From Porpolomopsis calyptriformis (lineage: Eukaryota > Basidiomycota > Agaricomycetes > Agaricales > Hygrophoraceae): DNA of 64,000 bases. The translations under genes were made by a program, and so were the position numbers. The stretch lies in contig OX621174.1 in assembly GCA_951640195.1 (NCBI GenBank), positions 930,001-994,000 on the forward strand. Reading direction: 5' to 3'. This document shows positions 1 to 11,335 of this stretch, piece by piece. The notes beneath the pieces were generated by a model. It saw only the letters and a list, made by a program, of their open reading frames with translations. It was not told where the DNA came from and did not search any database. Every line of letters starts with the position of its first letter. The first letter of the stretch is position 1.

Positions 1-1111
1 ATAAGGGGCGAGTAGGTACGATGGGGAGAGAAAGCGGGGCCCTTGACGTTGGGTTCATCGTGGTCTCTGAGAGCGATCACGATTGCGCGGTAGTGGCGAC
101 TGTTGCGATAGCGCAAGAAGAGAAAGAAAGTGCGAAGAATGCTTAAAGCTCGTGGGTCCATTGACGTGCGCCATTTAACGCTGTTACTAATGGGGCAAGT
201 TGTTGTCCTTTGGATCAAGCTCACCAACGCACACTCTGCCTCGCCCTCCAAATGAGAGAATGCCTGCTCTGCTTTCTGAAGTGCAGAACGACAGCCGTCT
301 TCCAGCTGCCCGCTATCAAAATCCTGAAAGACAGATCTGGTCTGATCGGGAACTTTGCAGATTTCGGATAGTTCATTGTCGTAAACGTTGTAGGCGTGGA
401 TTCGAGGATGGTGAAGGGATTGACTACTGCCTTTTTAGCGATCCAGAAAGGAAGCGGGAGAATAGGTGATCACCTGTTAGAAAGCCAAATTCTCCAGAGG
501 AAGGGAGGAACATAATATGGTATCTCTGGTGTTTCCATCCTGGGTATGTCTTGTCCCGTTTCAGCCAGGAAACGTGGGCGTCGTCTTCCAACACAAGTAA
601 CACTGCCGCAGCTAGAGGGCTGTAGCTCTGCTTTTGTCGACCTTGAGAGGGACGAAAAAGCAGTGAGGCTAAGGTGGAGCTGAAAGCGCTACGCCGGGTC
701 CGAAGCACTGCATTATTACCACCGAAATAGTCAGACATTCACCGCAGCATTACTGTCGCGCGTGCTCAACCTCGAGTGATTTTGCCATCGATTCTATGTT
801 CCCGTAAAGATGTCGAGTGCGTACTTCTCTTCGTAGGTGATTCAAAGCTTGAGCATATTTTTCAAGTTTTACCTCGCAGGTGCGATTGGCTTGGATGTCG
901 AATTGGAGACAGCGAAGATAGCAAGGATCGACCGCGTAGGGCATTCTTTGGTTGAAAAACGGGATTCTTCAGCCTTCAGTCTTGCCTCGTTCACGTCAAG
1001 AAAACGAGATGGATCAAATATTCGAAAACACGACGCGAATAAAAATGAAGCTCAGCGCGTCTCATCCCTCCAACACTCGAACCACATCCCTCCAATATCC
1101 TATCCGCCGCC
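1..1111. other. Left edge, no gene assigned
   Basis: No protein family is recognisable here. On the minus strand a frame open from about base 142 to the window edge (about 47 codons, basic, rich in Arg and His) could be an exon of a gene running off the window. On the plus strand an overlapping frame ends with TAA at 142-144. A minus-strand frame starting at 738 (104 codons) begins plausibly with MSDYFGGNNAV, but nothing in it matches a family I know. Both readings are weak. Confidence 0.2.
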
Positions 1112-1647
1112 ATGACTCTCTTCACCACCGTCCTCACCACCCTACTCTTCATCACCTCCGTCGCCCTCCAAGTATATGCGTCCCCAGCGGTACACCCTCA
1201 AGAGTTCGAAGTATACGACCCGGTCATCACCTCGCCTTCCGCAGGCATCGTCTGGAACATAGGCTCAACCCAGAAAATCACCTGGAACACGTCTCGTATT
1301 CCAAAAGGCAACCCCAACATCACCGGCTTGGTGTTGCTCGGCCACCCCGACCGCAACAGCGAGAATCTGAACATATGTGAGCCCTCCCTTGGCTTCAATG
1401 CCTTTCCTTCCCCACGTTCATCCCCGTCTTCGATCTAGCCTCCCCGCTCGCGAGTGGCTTTCCCCTCGAAGCCGGCGAAATAAACGTCACCGTTCCAGAA
1501 GTACCTTTTCGTAAAAACTATGTGGTTGTTTGTGAGCATCTGACCCCTCCGTTTTTTCTTTCTCTTCTGATGGACCGTGTGATAGTGTTCGGCGACTCTG
1601 GCAATATCTCTCCCCAATTTACCATCAACCATCACACCAAAACCTAA
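1112..1647 (+). CDS. Small secreted Kre9/Knh1-type Ig-like protein
   Basis: Three exons (1112-1376, 1439-1531, 1586-1647) give a 139-residue protein; both introns (62 and 54 bp) are GT-AG and keep the frame. The N-terminus is a clear signal peptide (hydrophobic core LFTTVLTTLLFITSVALQVYA). The mature part carries the signature of the Kre9/Knh1 N-terminal domain: VYDPVITSPSAGIVWNIG, then KITWNTSRIP, and after splicing SPLASGFPLEAG and a final LFGDSGNISPQF strand. In fungi this domain occurs in cell-wall beta-glucan-associated and Ser/Thr-rich GPI-anchored proteins. Here there is no Ser/Thr-rich tail and no GPI signal, so it is a minimal, probably soluble secreted form. Role in the wall is inferred from the family only. 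Confidence 0.8.
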
Positions 1648-1971
1648 TGTCCTCTTACGAGATTCGCTTCATTCCGTGACCGCATTTCGCGTGTAGCGAT
1701 TGGAGCCAACAACATGACTCTCACTACCATTTGTTTTGTATCATGGACTTGAATTGTTGCAAACATTTTTACACCAAGCACACACATAAATTTGTACATA
1801 GATTCCCAACTAATAGCAACCCAAATCCTTTATTGGTATCAGTTGTTCCAGTAAAACTTGAGGGAAGATAAGCGTGAAGATAGATAATGGATACTCGCCG
1901 CGTTGCAGATGGACGGGGGTATTTTTCTGAGAGTAACGGAGACGAACGCTTGTCAGTTTATCGGGGAGGAT
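1648..1971. other. Convergent 3' intergenic region
   Basis: AT-rich spacer between the converging ends of the secreted protein gene and the sterol isomerase-like gene. No open frame of note and no RNA gene seen. Confidence 0.4.
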
Positions 1972-2921
1972 TCAGGCCTTCTTAGCCTTTGAATTGGTTT
2001 GCGCAAGGCGGAGGGAACCAGCGATATGCCCATACGAGTCCACCAGAAGCCACAGCGGAATTACGACCCATCTAAAAGCGATTGAATGAATGGCCATTCG
2101 AAAGGCACAAAAAAAACAACATACATAACGTTCATAAACTGCGAAACCGCATCAGCGCACATCATTTTGTAGAACATATGATCCTACTTACGACGAGGTA
2201 AACCCAGAAATAAAGGACATTCGAGGTGTCCAGATTACGGTTGCCGGTCAACCATTCGGGGCAGAAAGTCATAAACCTAAATACAAGGACGCGAACGCGA
2301 ATTGTGACGATGAGTGATCATCTTGAAAGATCCTGTCAACAGATTCACATACCCGCCGTAAAGCTCAGCAGTGCTCAGGACCACCAGCCAATAATGTCTA
2401 GCCGGATCGTCCGCGATCAGTTGTTTCAAGATATAACAACAGATCGGGGCCGCTCCCAGCACCGTCAGGATTTCGAGAGAGACTATGGTCGGGTCCGACA
2501 CGCCCCAGCGGAAATCAGCGCGGGCATAATCTTTCCCTGTCAACGCAACGGGCCCCCCACCCGATTCCAGTCAGAGAGGAGGAAAGAACAAAAGAACACG
2601 GGCGGACGTACACATCTCTGCAAACGGCCCACTACTGGTGGCGACCTGCCTGCCGGATACCGAGAGGTAGAGGAAAGCACCTTCGAATGTGAAATGGATC
2701 GCCGCGTCGAAAGCCTACAGTACCATTGTTAAGAGGGGAAAAAATGTTGCATGCGTAGACAGTGTACTTGCCAACCAGATAAACGTGAAGCGATCTTGCC
2801 ATCCTGCCTTCTTGGGTAGCAGAAATTTCGACCCAACGAAAGCCACCACGCCGACGATGGCTACCGCAGCTAAAGAACCCGCCGAAGTAGCGTTGAAAAT
2901 TGCAGGTGATTCGTTGGCCAT
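1972..2921 (-). CDS. Emopamil-binding protein (EBP) family, sterol isomerase-like
   Basis: Six exons spliced by hand. Exon 1 encodes an N-terminal membrane segment followed by WQDRFTFIWLA. The next exon carries IHFTFEGAFLYL, then WKDYARADFRWG across an intron, the segment ELYGGFMTFCPEWLTG, and finally FWVYLVFMNVIWVVIPLWLL before a basic tail. These line up with the conserved blocks of human EBP (IHMVIEG, WKEYAKGD, FWFYFVFMNALW), including the His and Glu that serve the delta8-delta7 isomerase reaction. Expected to be a multi-pass ER membrane protein. In yeast the same step is done by the unrelated ERG2, so whether this gene works in ergosterol synthesis or on another sterol or drug-like ligand cannot be told from sequence. 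Start chosen at 2921 because it opens the only frame leading into the first membrane segment. Confidence 0.85.
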
Positions 2922-4141
2922 GTCTGATGACCAGTTATGGAACTACGCTAGATCATCAACTCAACGGAAAGTGATGCCCAAAATCACTCAACAGTCTCAC
3001 TGAAGTCAATCTATTTTTCAGTGGTAAAAAATCTCATTTTTTGTTGAATAAAAGAATTCCGATTTGATGTTCTGACTTGGTTCCAACTCAACAGTCACTA
3101 TCTGGACGAGGCCTTGCCTACGCATTATACAGTGCCTGCCCTTCGTCGCAGAGTGATCAATATGGAATGTCACCTTCTCGTCATGGATTTGGGGAAACGT
3201 TTTGGGTATCATGTCTAGGCACTGCTGGCCTGCGGTAGTTCCACCCTCAACAGGCAGACTCTCAACTAGTTTGATCTGTTCGCTATGGTTGGATTGTATC
3301 CATCAGAATGCCTCCTGTTCTTAACTCGTGGCTTACAGTGCTGTCTATACCGACCTCGCCCTCGAGCGCTCATTTAAACACACCCAAGGCCTCACCTTCG
3401 GGGGAGATGACCACCAACGCTCGGAACCCGCTTTAGCCTGTCGACTGGCGGTTATGCATGGGTGTTATCCCGTTTATTTTGAACACAACTTGATGGAGAA
3501 CTCCGCTCTGCCTTGGAATAGCAGTTCAGGTTGGAGATCGTGCCTGACGCGGTGGTTCTACGCTTTCTTGTGAAAGACTGCAGCGGGCCAAGCGGAGCCT
3601 CATACTAGGCCACATCGAGCACTAGCAGAGGCTGTACCTCCGCTTGGGCAATTATAGGGCTGATTACCATCCTCAGAGGGGCCTCTGATTAATAGATATA
3701 AGCGCAGCCGTTTTACCTTCCCACCAGTTGCCTTTTATGATGTTGGGAGGTCGCATTCCGCAATATTGTCCCGGTAGGTGACTCTTGTTTTTTTTTGTGT
3801 TTTTGGAAACATCGAGGAACACCTTGAGGGGATCGATTATACCTTCGATTTCTGTTTGAAAAGATGCCGAGGTTCATGGCTGCTTGTTATGATAAAGGTG
3901 TGTCTCCCTTAACATTCTATTGGCAGCAGGTCAAGAACTCTGTATAAATGGTTTTGTTGATCCATTGGCGTGTAGTGTACACGCTATAGCTGGAATGTAA
4001 AACTGGCAATGTAAAAAAACACTGTCTAAAGACGCTCATAAAACGACAACAGTTAGAAAAACAGTGGTAGGGATGTGTTATGAAAAGTAAGAATTTCATC
4101 ACGACAAACAGCAAACTCCGGAGACGACGGGCTGGGAAAAG
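2922..4141. other. 1.2 kb intergenic region, no gene seen
   Basis: Between the starts/ends of two minus-strand genes. Only short unrelated frames occur (one of 81 codons at 3328-3573 has no family features). The 3' untranslated region of the receptor gene and the promoter of the EBP-like gene must lie here. A polyT tract near 3787 and AT-rich patches are the only notable composition features. Confidence 0.4.
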
Positions 4142-7100
4142 CTAGAGATTACGAAAATAGGTGTCCATGTCTGTAAAATCAAGGGTGATGACACGACCAT
4201 CGCTTGTGCCAAAAACTGCAAGAGTGTCGTTTGTAGCCGAACTCCCTGGTCTGCAAGAGACCGGAACCCAACAAAGTCGTCGATTCAGAGTGAGGGAACG
4301 CACCCAGCCGTCCGCTGCCAAATAACAAAGTATTGAACTAGTTGTGTTTAGGCCATCGGTAGATGATGAGTTCCCGGATAAACTACAAGATCGCGCGAAA
4401 GGTTCAACATTACTAGAATCTCCTTCGAAGGTCTTCAGATGTGCACCGCTGAGTGCGTCCCACAGCCAAACAGTTTTGTCGAGCGATCCAGAAACGATAC
4501 GCATGCCATCTGAGGAAAATGCGACCGAAATTACTGAACTGGAATGTCCCTTGAAAGTGTTCAGATGTGTACCACTGACCGCGTCCCACAGCCAAACAGT
4601 TTGGTCGAACGATCCAGAAATGATACGCGTGTCATCGGGGGAAAATGCGGCCGTATTTACCGAACGGGAATGTCCACTGAAAGTGTTCAGATGTGCACCG
4701 CTGAGTGCGTCCCACAGCCGAACGGTTTTGTCGGACGATCCAGAAATGATACGCGTACCATCTAAGGAAAATGCGACCGAATTTACCAGACCGGAATGTC
4801 CCCTGAAAGTGTTCAGATGCGCACCACTGACTGCGTCCCACAGTCTAAGAGTGCAGTCCCGCGATCCGGAAACGATACGCGTGCCATCTCGAGAGAATGC
4901 GACTGAGCAGACCACATTAGAATGTCCCTTGAAAGTGTTCAGATGTGCACCACTGAGTGCGTCCCAAAGTCGAAGAGTGCAGTCCCGCGATCCAGAAACG
5001 ATACGCGTGTCATCTGAAGAAATTGCCACCGAATTTACCGGACCAGAATGTCCCTTGAAAGTGTTCAGATGTACATCACTGACTGCATTCCACAACCGAA
5101 CAGTTTCGCCGGATCCAGAAACGATACGCGTGCCATCGGGAGAAAATGCAACCGAATTTACCGAATCGGAATGTCCCTCGAAAGTGTCCAGACGTGCACC
5201 GCTGAGTGCGTCCCACAACTGAACGGATTTGGACGATCCAGAAACGATACGAGTGCTATCGGGGGAAAATGCGACCGAAGTTACCGGACCAGAATGTCCC
5301 TCGAAAGTGTTCAGACGTGCACCGCTGAGTGCGTCCCACAACTGAACGGATTTGGACGATCCAGAAACGATACGAGTGCTATCGGGGGAAAATGCGACCG
5401 AAGTTACCGGACCGGAATGTCCCCTGAAAGTGTTCAGACGTGCACCGCTGAGTGCATCCCACAGCCCAACAGTTTCGTCGGACGATCCAGAAACGATACG
5501 CATGCCATCTGAGGAAAATGCGACCGAATTTACCGAATCGGAATGTCCTTTGAACGTGTTCAGATGCGTACCACTGACTACGTCCCACAGCAGAAAAGTT
5601 TCGTCGGACAATCCAGAAACGATACGCGTGTCATCGGGGGAAAATGCGACCGCATTTACCGAATTGGGATGTCCCTTGAAAGTGTTCAGATGCGCACCAC
5701 TGACTGCGTCCCACAGTCTAAGAGTGCAGTCCCGCGATCCAGAAACGATACGCGTGCCATCTCGAGAGAATGCGACTGAGCAGACCGTATTAGAATGTCC
5801 CTTGAAAGTGTTCAGATGTGCACCGCTGAGTGCGTCCCACAGTCGAAGAGTGCAGTCCCGCGATCCAGAAACGATACGCGTGCCATCTCGAGAGAATGCG
5901 ACTGAGCAGACCGTATTAGAATGTCCTTCTATCGTCCGTATGCATGCACTCCATGTCTCATGCACTCCATTGTACACTTTTATCGGAATATCCAACTCCT
6001 TCCTATACGTCTTCTTAATTAAGTCTTCTTTGGGAGTGAACAGCAACGCAGAGTGGTAGACTTGAAGGGCACAAATCGTGATCACTGGGAAAAATTCGAG
6101 AGTGAATCGCTCGCAATCGTGCAGTAAAATCCTCGTATGAGTCACGTCGCCGCCTGCTTTCTGTCGAACCCGATCAGATTTACATAATGCTGAGAGGGGA
6201 AATAACGAACTGCAATCGCCTTTTGCGCGAGATCCAATGCAAGTAGGCCATTTCGAAGGTCTCCCATCAGACTCAGTACTTCAACCCAATACAGTAGATA
6301 TTCCGAACAAAACTCGTTTACGAGTTTAACGAGAATGTCAGAGAACATAGCATTTGACAGGTGCCAAGCCCAGTGACGGCATGCATACTGCAGTTCAGAT
6401 GGAATGCAATCCATGATGCGTGCCGGAAGGTTGTCTACTTCGCTATTGAGCATCGAGGGGTTTTTTATTCCGCACATATCTCGCTTCAGATTTTTCATTA
6501 CATTTAGACAGGCACGAGCTAGGAGAGCATGCTGGCTTCCAGGGTTAACAACAAATTTTGGATTTCGACATCGAGCTGAGCTTGTTATGAAGTCGAAGAA
6601 GGACGGATGAAGGGTTCGAATTACTCGGTTATCATCCTCCGGCACCATGACCACTGAGTGAAGATGACGTAGTGTCTCTTGAACTGTTCCCAATTGCACA
6701 CCTAGCAATCGTTCGAGAGAAAGCGAAGAGAGTGGATCTTGAAGAAGTACAATAGCGCCTACAATCTGCTTCAGTCGACCAGAAAGTGCAGAGGATATTT
6801 TAGGAAATGCATTGGCCAACACTTGGTCGTATAACCGATCAAGGTTATAATGGGGAGATGAGTATTCCGTTATCATGGGTGCGTTACATAGAAGGCGCGC
6901 AAGTTGATCTCTGGGGTTAGAATAGTTTCGATCCTCGATGAACTTGACCGAGGTGGACGCGAAAATGAAAAGTGCGGAAGACAACGCCGTCAGGGAAAGG
7001 ATATCGGCTTCAGAAGGCCATTCGTCTTTGATGCCGTATAACTTTCTCGTCGATGAGAATTTTGATGAAAGGTAATGTTCGATATCACTCTGCACGACGT

Positions 7101-8724
7101 CCAGTTCGACTTCATGCAAAATGTATCGTCGAGTGACAGGTTGCAGATTATCAAATTTAAAAACTGTGGTTATATGATTTTCCGGCCGACTGGTGACCAA
7201 AAACTTCAATGGGAAGAGTTCATCGACATGAAGAGAGAGCGACGATAAGATCACTGAGGCCATTCCGGTCTCCTTGCATTCGTCGAGTGCGTCGACTACT
7301 ACAATGCATGGAGAGAAGGAACCCCCGAGTGTGCGAAGAGGCTTTACGATCAGCTCTTCAAGTTGGTACGAAGGGCTAGCATAGCCGATATCGGGTTTTG
7401 ATTTCATAACACGAGTAACCTCAGCTTTGAATGGATCGCTGAAGTTTCCGAGTTGGTAGGCAATGCTGGTGAAGATTAGACGAGGGTTGCTGCATTCGGC
7501 GTCGTCACGCGAGCAGAAGAAGCTTGCACCAAGAACGCCTCGCCCTCTGCAAGTCTCGGCAACAGTATAAGCAATCGTGGTTTTTCCTGTCCCGGCTGAT
7601 CCATTGATCCAAAACACACAGATATTCGGTCCAAGGGTATCGGTCATTCGTGATTTTCCCATCAATGCGCAACCATCTTGGTTTGATGTATCGTCGAATT
7701 CAATCCAGCTAAAGATCTGAGTAAGTATATCTGTCCTTGTTCCTTCTAAACATCGCGCTCGATCTTTGGTGTCGAATGGAGAAAAGATTGCGAATGGCGG
7801 GTGGCCCTCTACAATGTCTAAGTCATTTTCTCATATATTGATAACTAATTAGTGATCACCTTTCATGTCCAATCTCGCCTTCACTTGCTAGAAGGTAGGA
7901 AGTAAGTGGGAAAGTCATGACGATTATTGCACCATCAATACAAACCTGAGATTCATTCTCTGTAGTCTCACGAAGCCTGTTGATGTCTTTCAAGATCCTG
8001 GTCGCATGTTCCTGGTAGTGAATGAGTGTTGGTCCCATCAAGGCAGCACGAAATTAACAAACGTCAAGGGCAAATTCAATGGCAAGTGTAGTCTCCACCT
8101 AACACCAACAATCCAGCACCGATCCATATCAGTCAAAGGTGGATGTACGCAAACAGGTAGGTTACATACAGTAAAGCTTTGGATTGACCACGCAATCGAC
8201 CGGATACAACTGCTGATTGCCTGTGCATCGTCGGCATGATGAATAAACCGTTTTATGGCATTTCGGGAAACCATCTTTCGTAGTTCTTCCAACGCCGTAT
8301 TCGATATGCTATAGGAACATGGCTCGAGCTAGTTCACTGTCAACCTGAAAGATGACGCAATGAATAGACGATCTATCCCGCCGATGGCTGCCGAAGAAAT
8401 TGCCCCTCCGTCCTTGGAATTTTCAAGGAGTCGATTGAGACTTTCGATCTGCTCTGATAGTTTCTCGACGTCCTCTGCGTTTTGAGATGTTTTCTGCGTC
8501 ACTCATCAGAAGACATCAATACACAGACAATGGTTGCAATCCACCTTGATAACATCCAGAACGAAGAGCAGACCACCTATGCCCGTTTGGAGTCTAGGCA
8601 ATCCGGCATCTCCGGTGGCCTCATTGACAATTCGAAGAGTTGTTTGCAGGCCGCTGACAGCAGTAGAACACGCCTGCTTCAACCTCTCTTTGTTCTCCGA
8701 CTTTGACTTGACAGAGCGAAACAT
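4142..8724 (-). CDS. NACHT-WD40 receptor (fungal NLR), intact
   Basis: Eight exons (8545-8724, 8357-8493, 8170-8308, 8063-8098, 7946-8011, 7860-7887, 6211-7808, 4142-6160) join in frame to a 1,400-residue protein. The first about 240 residues are a helical region with many short exons. The NACHT ATPase follows, with P-loop GSAGTGKTT near residue 264 and Walker B IVVVDALDE near 366. A helical linker leads to 12 WD40 repeats from about residue 800 to 1300, then a degenerate C-terminal blade. By family, this is a STAND switch: ligand sensed by the WD40 propeller, ATP-driven oligomerisation by NACHT, output by the N-terminus. The last intron (6161-6210) has a GTTCGT donor, and the second intron (8309-8356) has a weak GTCATC donor; both are supported by frame and by the paralogous pseudogene at 29.4-32.9 kb. 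The helical N-terminus could be a HeLo/MLKL-like membrane-attacking domain, but that is only a guess. Confidence 0.88.
4427..5945 (-). repeat. Twelve near-identical 126-bp WD40-coding repeats
   Basis: Each unit encodes a 42-residue blade (a few are 40-41 residues) of the form GHS-xx-V-x-SVAFS-x-DGTRIVSGS-x-D-x-T-x-LWDA-x-SG-x-HLNTF. Units 1 and 2, and again 8 and 9, are almost the same (CTLRLWDA version), and units 5 and 6 are almost the same, so the array seems to have grown by duplication of one or two units at a time. Variation is concentrated just after GHS and at the strand before LWDA. Confidence 0.9.
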
Positions 8725-8965
8725 TGACGGAGACTTGCGTGGACGTGGGAAGAATCAAGGCATGGTAGACGCCGAGGTCTTCTCGCCCAAATCTTACTGA
8801 TTACCACTATCAAATATTTCTTGTCCGTTAACGAGGGGACTTGACAAGGGTAAGTAAGGCATAAAAGCAGTCAAAAACATTCTACAGAGAAATCACAGAT
8901 TTAACATGCTCAAACTATGGGGACGATTGACTGCAAAATGAAAAAGAATTAAAATCAATCATCCA

Positions 8966-11098
8966 TCATGCCATGTTACCCCGATGTTGCGGAGAAAACG
9001 CTCGTTCTGATGGTATGGTTGCGTCCGTGGCCGGTCTCGAATGTCCTCCGTAAGCGGTATGGAAACTATCGCTACTAGCTTCCTCAGCGTGCACATAGTA
9101 ATTTGACGCGCTAGGCGCCTGCGGGTGACCTGTCCGCGCAAAATTGGGTGACGGAAGGGGTGGGAACGAAGGGGACGTCACGTCTACCGAAGCAGACCCA
9201 ACAAATTGAGCTTGTGTAGGGGTTTGCATGACGTCGTGACCGGAATATGACCGAGGTTGTTGAACGGGTCCCTTCTGAAGCCCTGATGGCGCGGTGTGTG
9301 GATAAGGAGAAAATTTCGGCCCTTCAGAGAGAAGTTGGTTGCGGGGAGATGGTATACCAGGCGGCGATATTACGTATTCTTCATGGAGTTCCGGATCGTC
9401 GTGTGAATCGTCACTCGACTGCTGGACCGGACTTCGCCCATACTGCACCCCGCGAGAATAGTCATGTCCGCCGGAATCTCCGCTTTGCTGGATTGGGGTG
9501 CGACCAGCGACATGGGTACCGCCAACGCGTTTCGGTTGAGGGGCGTAAAGTTGTGGGTCTGGTGCATAACCAACCGCCCGGCCCTCTTTATCCCACTGTT
9601 GGTGGTACATCGACCCATCCCCAAAATTGAGAGGAATTTCCGAGTCGGAATCACGCGGACTGAAGCCGACGACCGTTGAGGCGGTGGCGTCAGAATTCGC
9701 ATACGGAGAGAAATGTCCTCGGGCGAGTTTGAGTTGGCTGAGTGGTACAATTTGAGCGAATTTGGAGAAAAAAGAAACAACCATAGGACGAACCGAGCTT
9801 TTCTCCTCTCATATATAACTAAAGGTTTGGCTTCGTTCATCTTACGGAGAATCCACCACATAGCTAATGCTGTGACGATTGCCGTTCCGGCAACTACTGC
9901 GTCACTGATGATCCTGCCCTTAGTGGTTGTAGTAGTTTCTAGATTCCTTGGAGGTGAGAATCTGGACGGTATGTCTAGAAAAGGAACTGACGGCTTGCCG
10001 ATTGCTCCAATATAACGCCGAGATAGACTGTGATGAATTGTTTGGGGCTCGAGAAAATAGCTGCGAGACAGAAGGTGATAATACCCATGCCGCATGTGGA
10101 AAATAAAGCGGTGGTGACTAGAAACCGCATCCATTAGAAAAGAAGGCGATGTTCTGGGGTAGAAGTCGCGGAATGCTCACAATGCCCAGGGATAAGACTC
10201 AACCTAGCAACTAGAGCAATTGGAAAACCACCGTCTCGAATAACTTTGGCGAGGCAGGCATATCCCAACTTTGTTTTTTCAAGTTTTTCCGCACGGGCGC
10301 GGCAACAGTACTTGAAGGCACTGTTATGATTCGATCAACGATTTTAACAAATCCAGGAGGGGGGGGAATTTGACTAACTAGAAATTGCCCACTTCGCCAA
10401 AGAAGGTACCAGCTGCGACGATGCCGAACCCAATCCCAAGTCCCCAAACCAAACCACAGAGTACGGCCACGATTTCATGGCCGAAAAGCTGGCAACAGGA
10501 AGTGAGTTGGGAAGGAAACCAGACAAGCATTTCGGCAACTTACGGGTGGAAACGAAATAACAAATAAGATAGCAATAGGCACCAGCCATCCAAACTTCAG
10601 ACTGGAAACGAAAAGAAGTGGTTCGTTAGGTTATCGTTCACAACAACGCAAAACAATTGTCGTATGGCGTAGAGAGACGGAGACTCACCCATGCAACCAC
10701 GTCGCTACGGGCGTGAGCCAATGTACGATTTGAGTGTGGAAGACGGTGAGTAAGATGGTAAGGGCGGCGATGATGATGAATGCAACGTAGTACCCTACAC
10801 ATGGACGTCAATACAAAATGCAACAAGTGAAAGGATAAGCATGGAACATACACGTCCATTCCTTCCTCAACCAAAATCTCCACTCAGCAAGACGCTTCCA
10901 GTCGAGAGCTCCGGTTTTCAAAGCTTCCAACTCGCTAGGGGTTGGACTAGGTGTTCTGGAGATGAACCTATCATCTGCAAGTTTGGTGGTGGACATTGGA
11001 TTGAGCGAGGGGTTTGATGCGGTGTTGTACTTGGCGGGTGGGTATGGATAGTTATCATCTGGCCGTGTTGGGCCTCGATATCCATTGTATTTGGACAT
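8966..11098 (-). CDS. TVP38: TVP38-type Golgi membrane protein (VTT domain) with long C-terminal extension
   Basis: Eight exons (10852-11098, 10689-10794, 10544-10601, 10379-10488, 10181-10320, 9992-10117, 9794-9938, 8966-9737) join in frame to 567 residues. After a polar N-terminus come the TVP38 landmarks: KEWTWYYVAF, QIVHWLTPVATWLHG, ILFVISFPPLFGHEIV, GFGIVAAGTFFGEVGNF, YAFKYCCRARAEKLEK, ARLSLIPGHF, then PKQFITVYLGVILEQS and a last membrane helix (IISDAVVAGTAIVTALAMWW). This is the SNARE-associated/VTT membrane fold found in Golgi and ER proteins related to VMP1 and TMEM41. About 250 residues follow the last helix: a disordered region rich in Pro, Ser, Gln, His and Gly that is unusually long for the family. 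Yeast TVP38 is about 340 residues. Regulation cannot be inferred. Confidence 0.88.
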
Positions 11099-11335
11099 GA
11101 TATTAATCAAAGAAAGGTTTCGCCGGGTATAAACAGAGAAAACCGTTCCAGGACGGAAAAGGGTGGAGAACAGACACTGTGAACGAGTTTTCCCACACTG
11201 CAATCAATTGCGATTGGAAACACCCGGGCACTGCCACGAAGCTGCGAGGCCCGTGCTACCCGAGAAGCTATGAAGGTCAAATCATTCAAGCAGACTGTGT
11301 TATCATTTACTGTACAGCAGGAGCGAGCCTCGGTG

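Noticed and set aside
4344..5222. 292-codon plus-strand open frame with its own internal repeats
   Set aside because: It is the antisense of the WD40 repeats; the repetition comes from the 126-bp units of the real gene.
9370..10134. 254-codon minus-strand frame starting MDAVSSHH
   Set aside because: It mixes an intron and two frames of TVP38; splicing at 9939-9991, 10118-10180 and 9738-9793 explains all of it with conserved TVP38 sequence.
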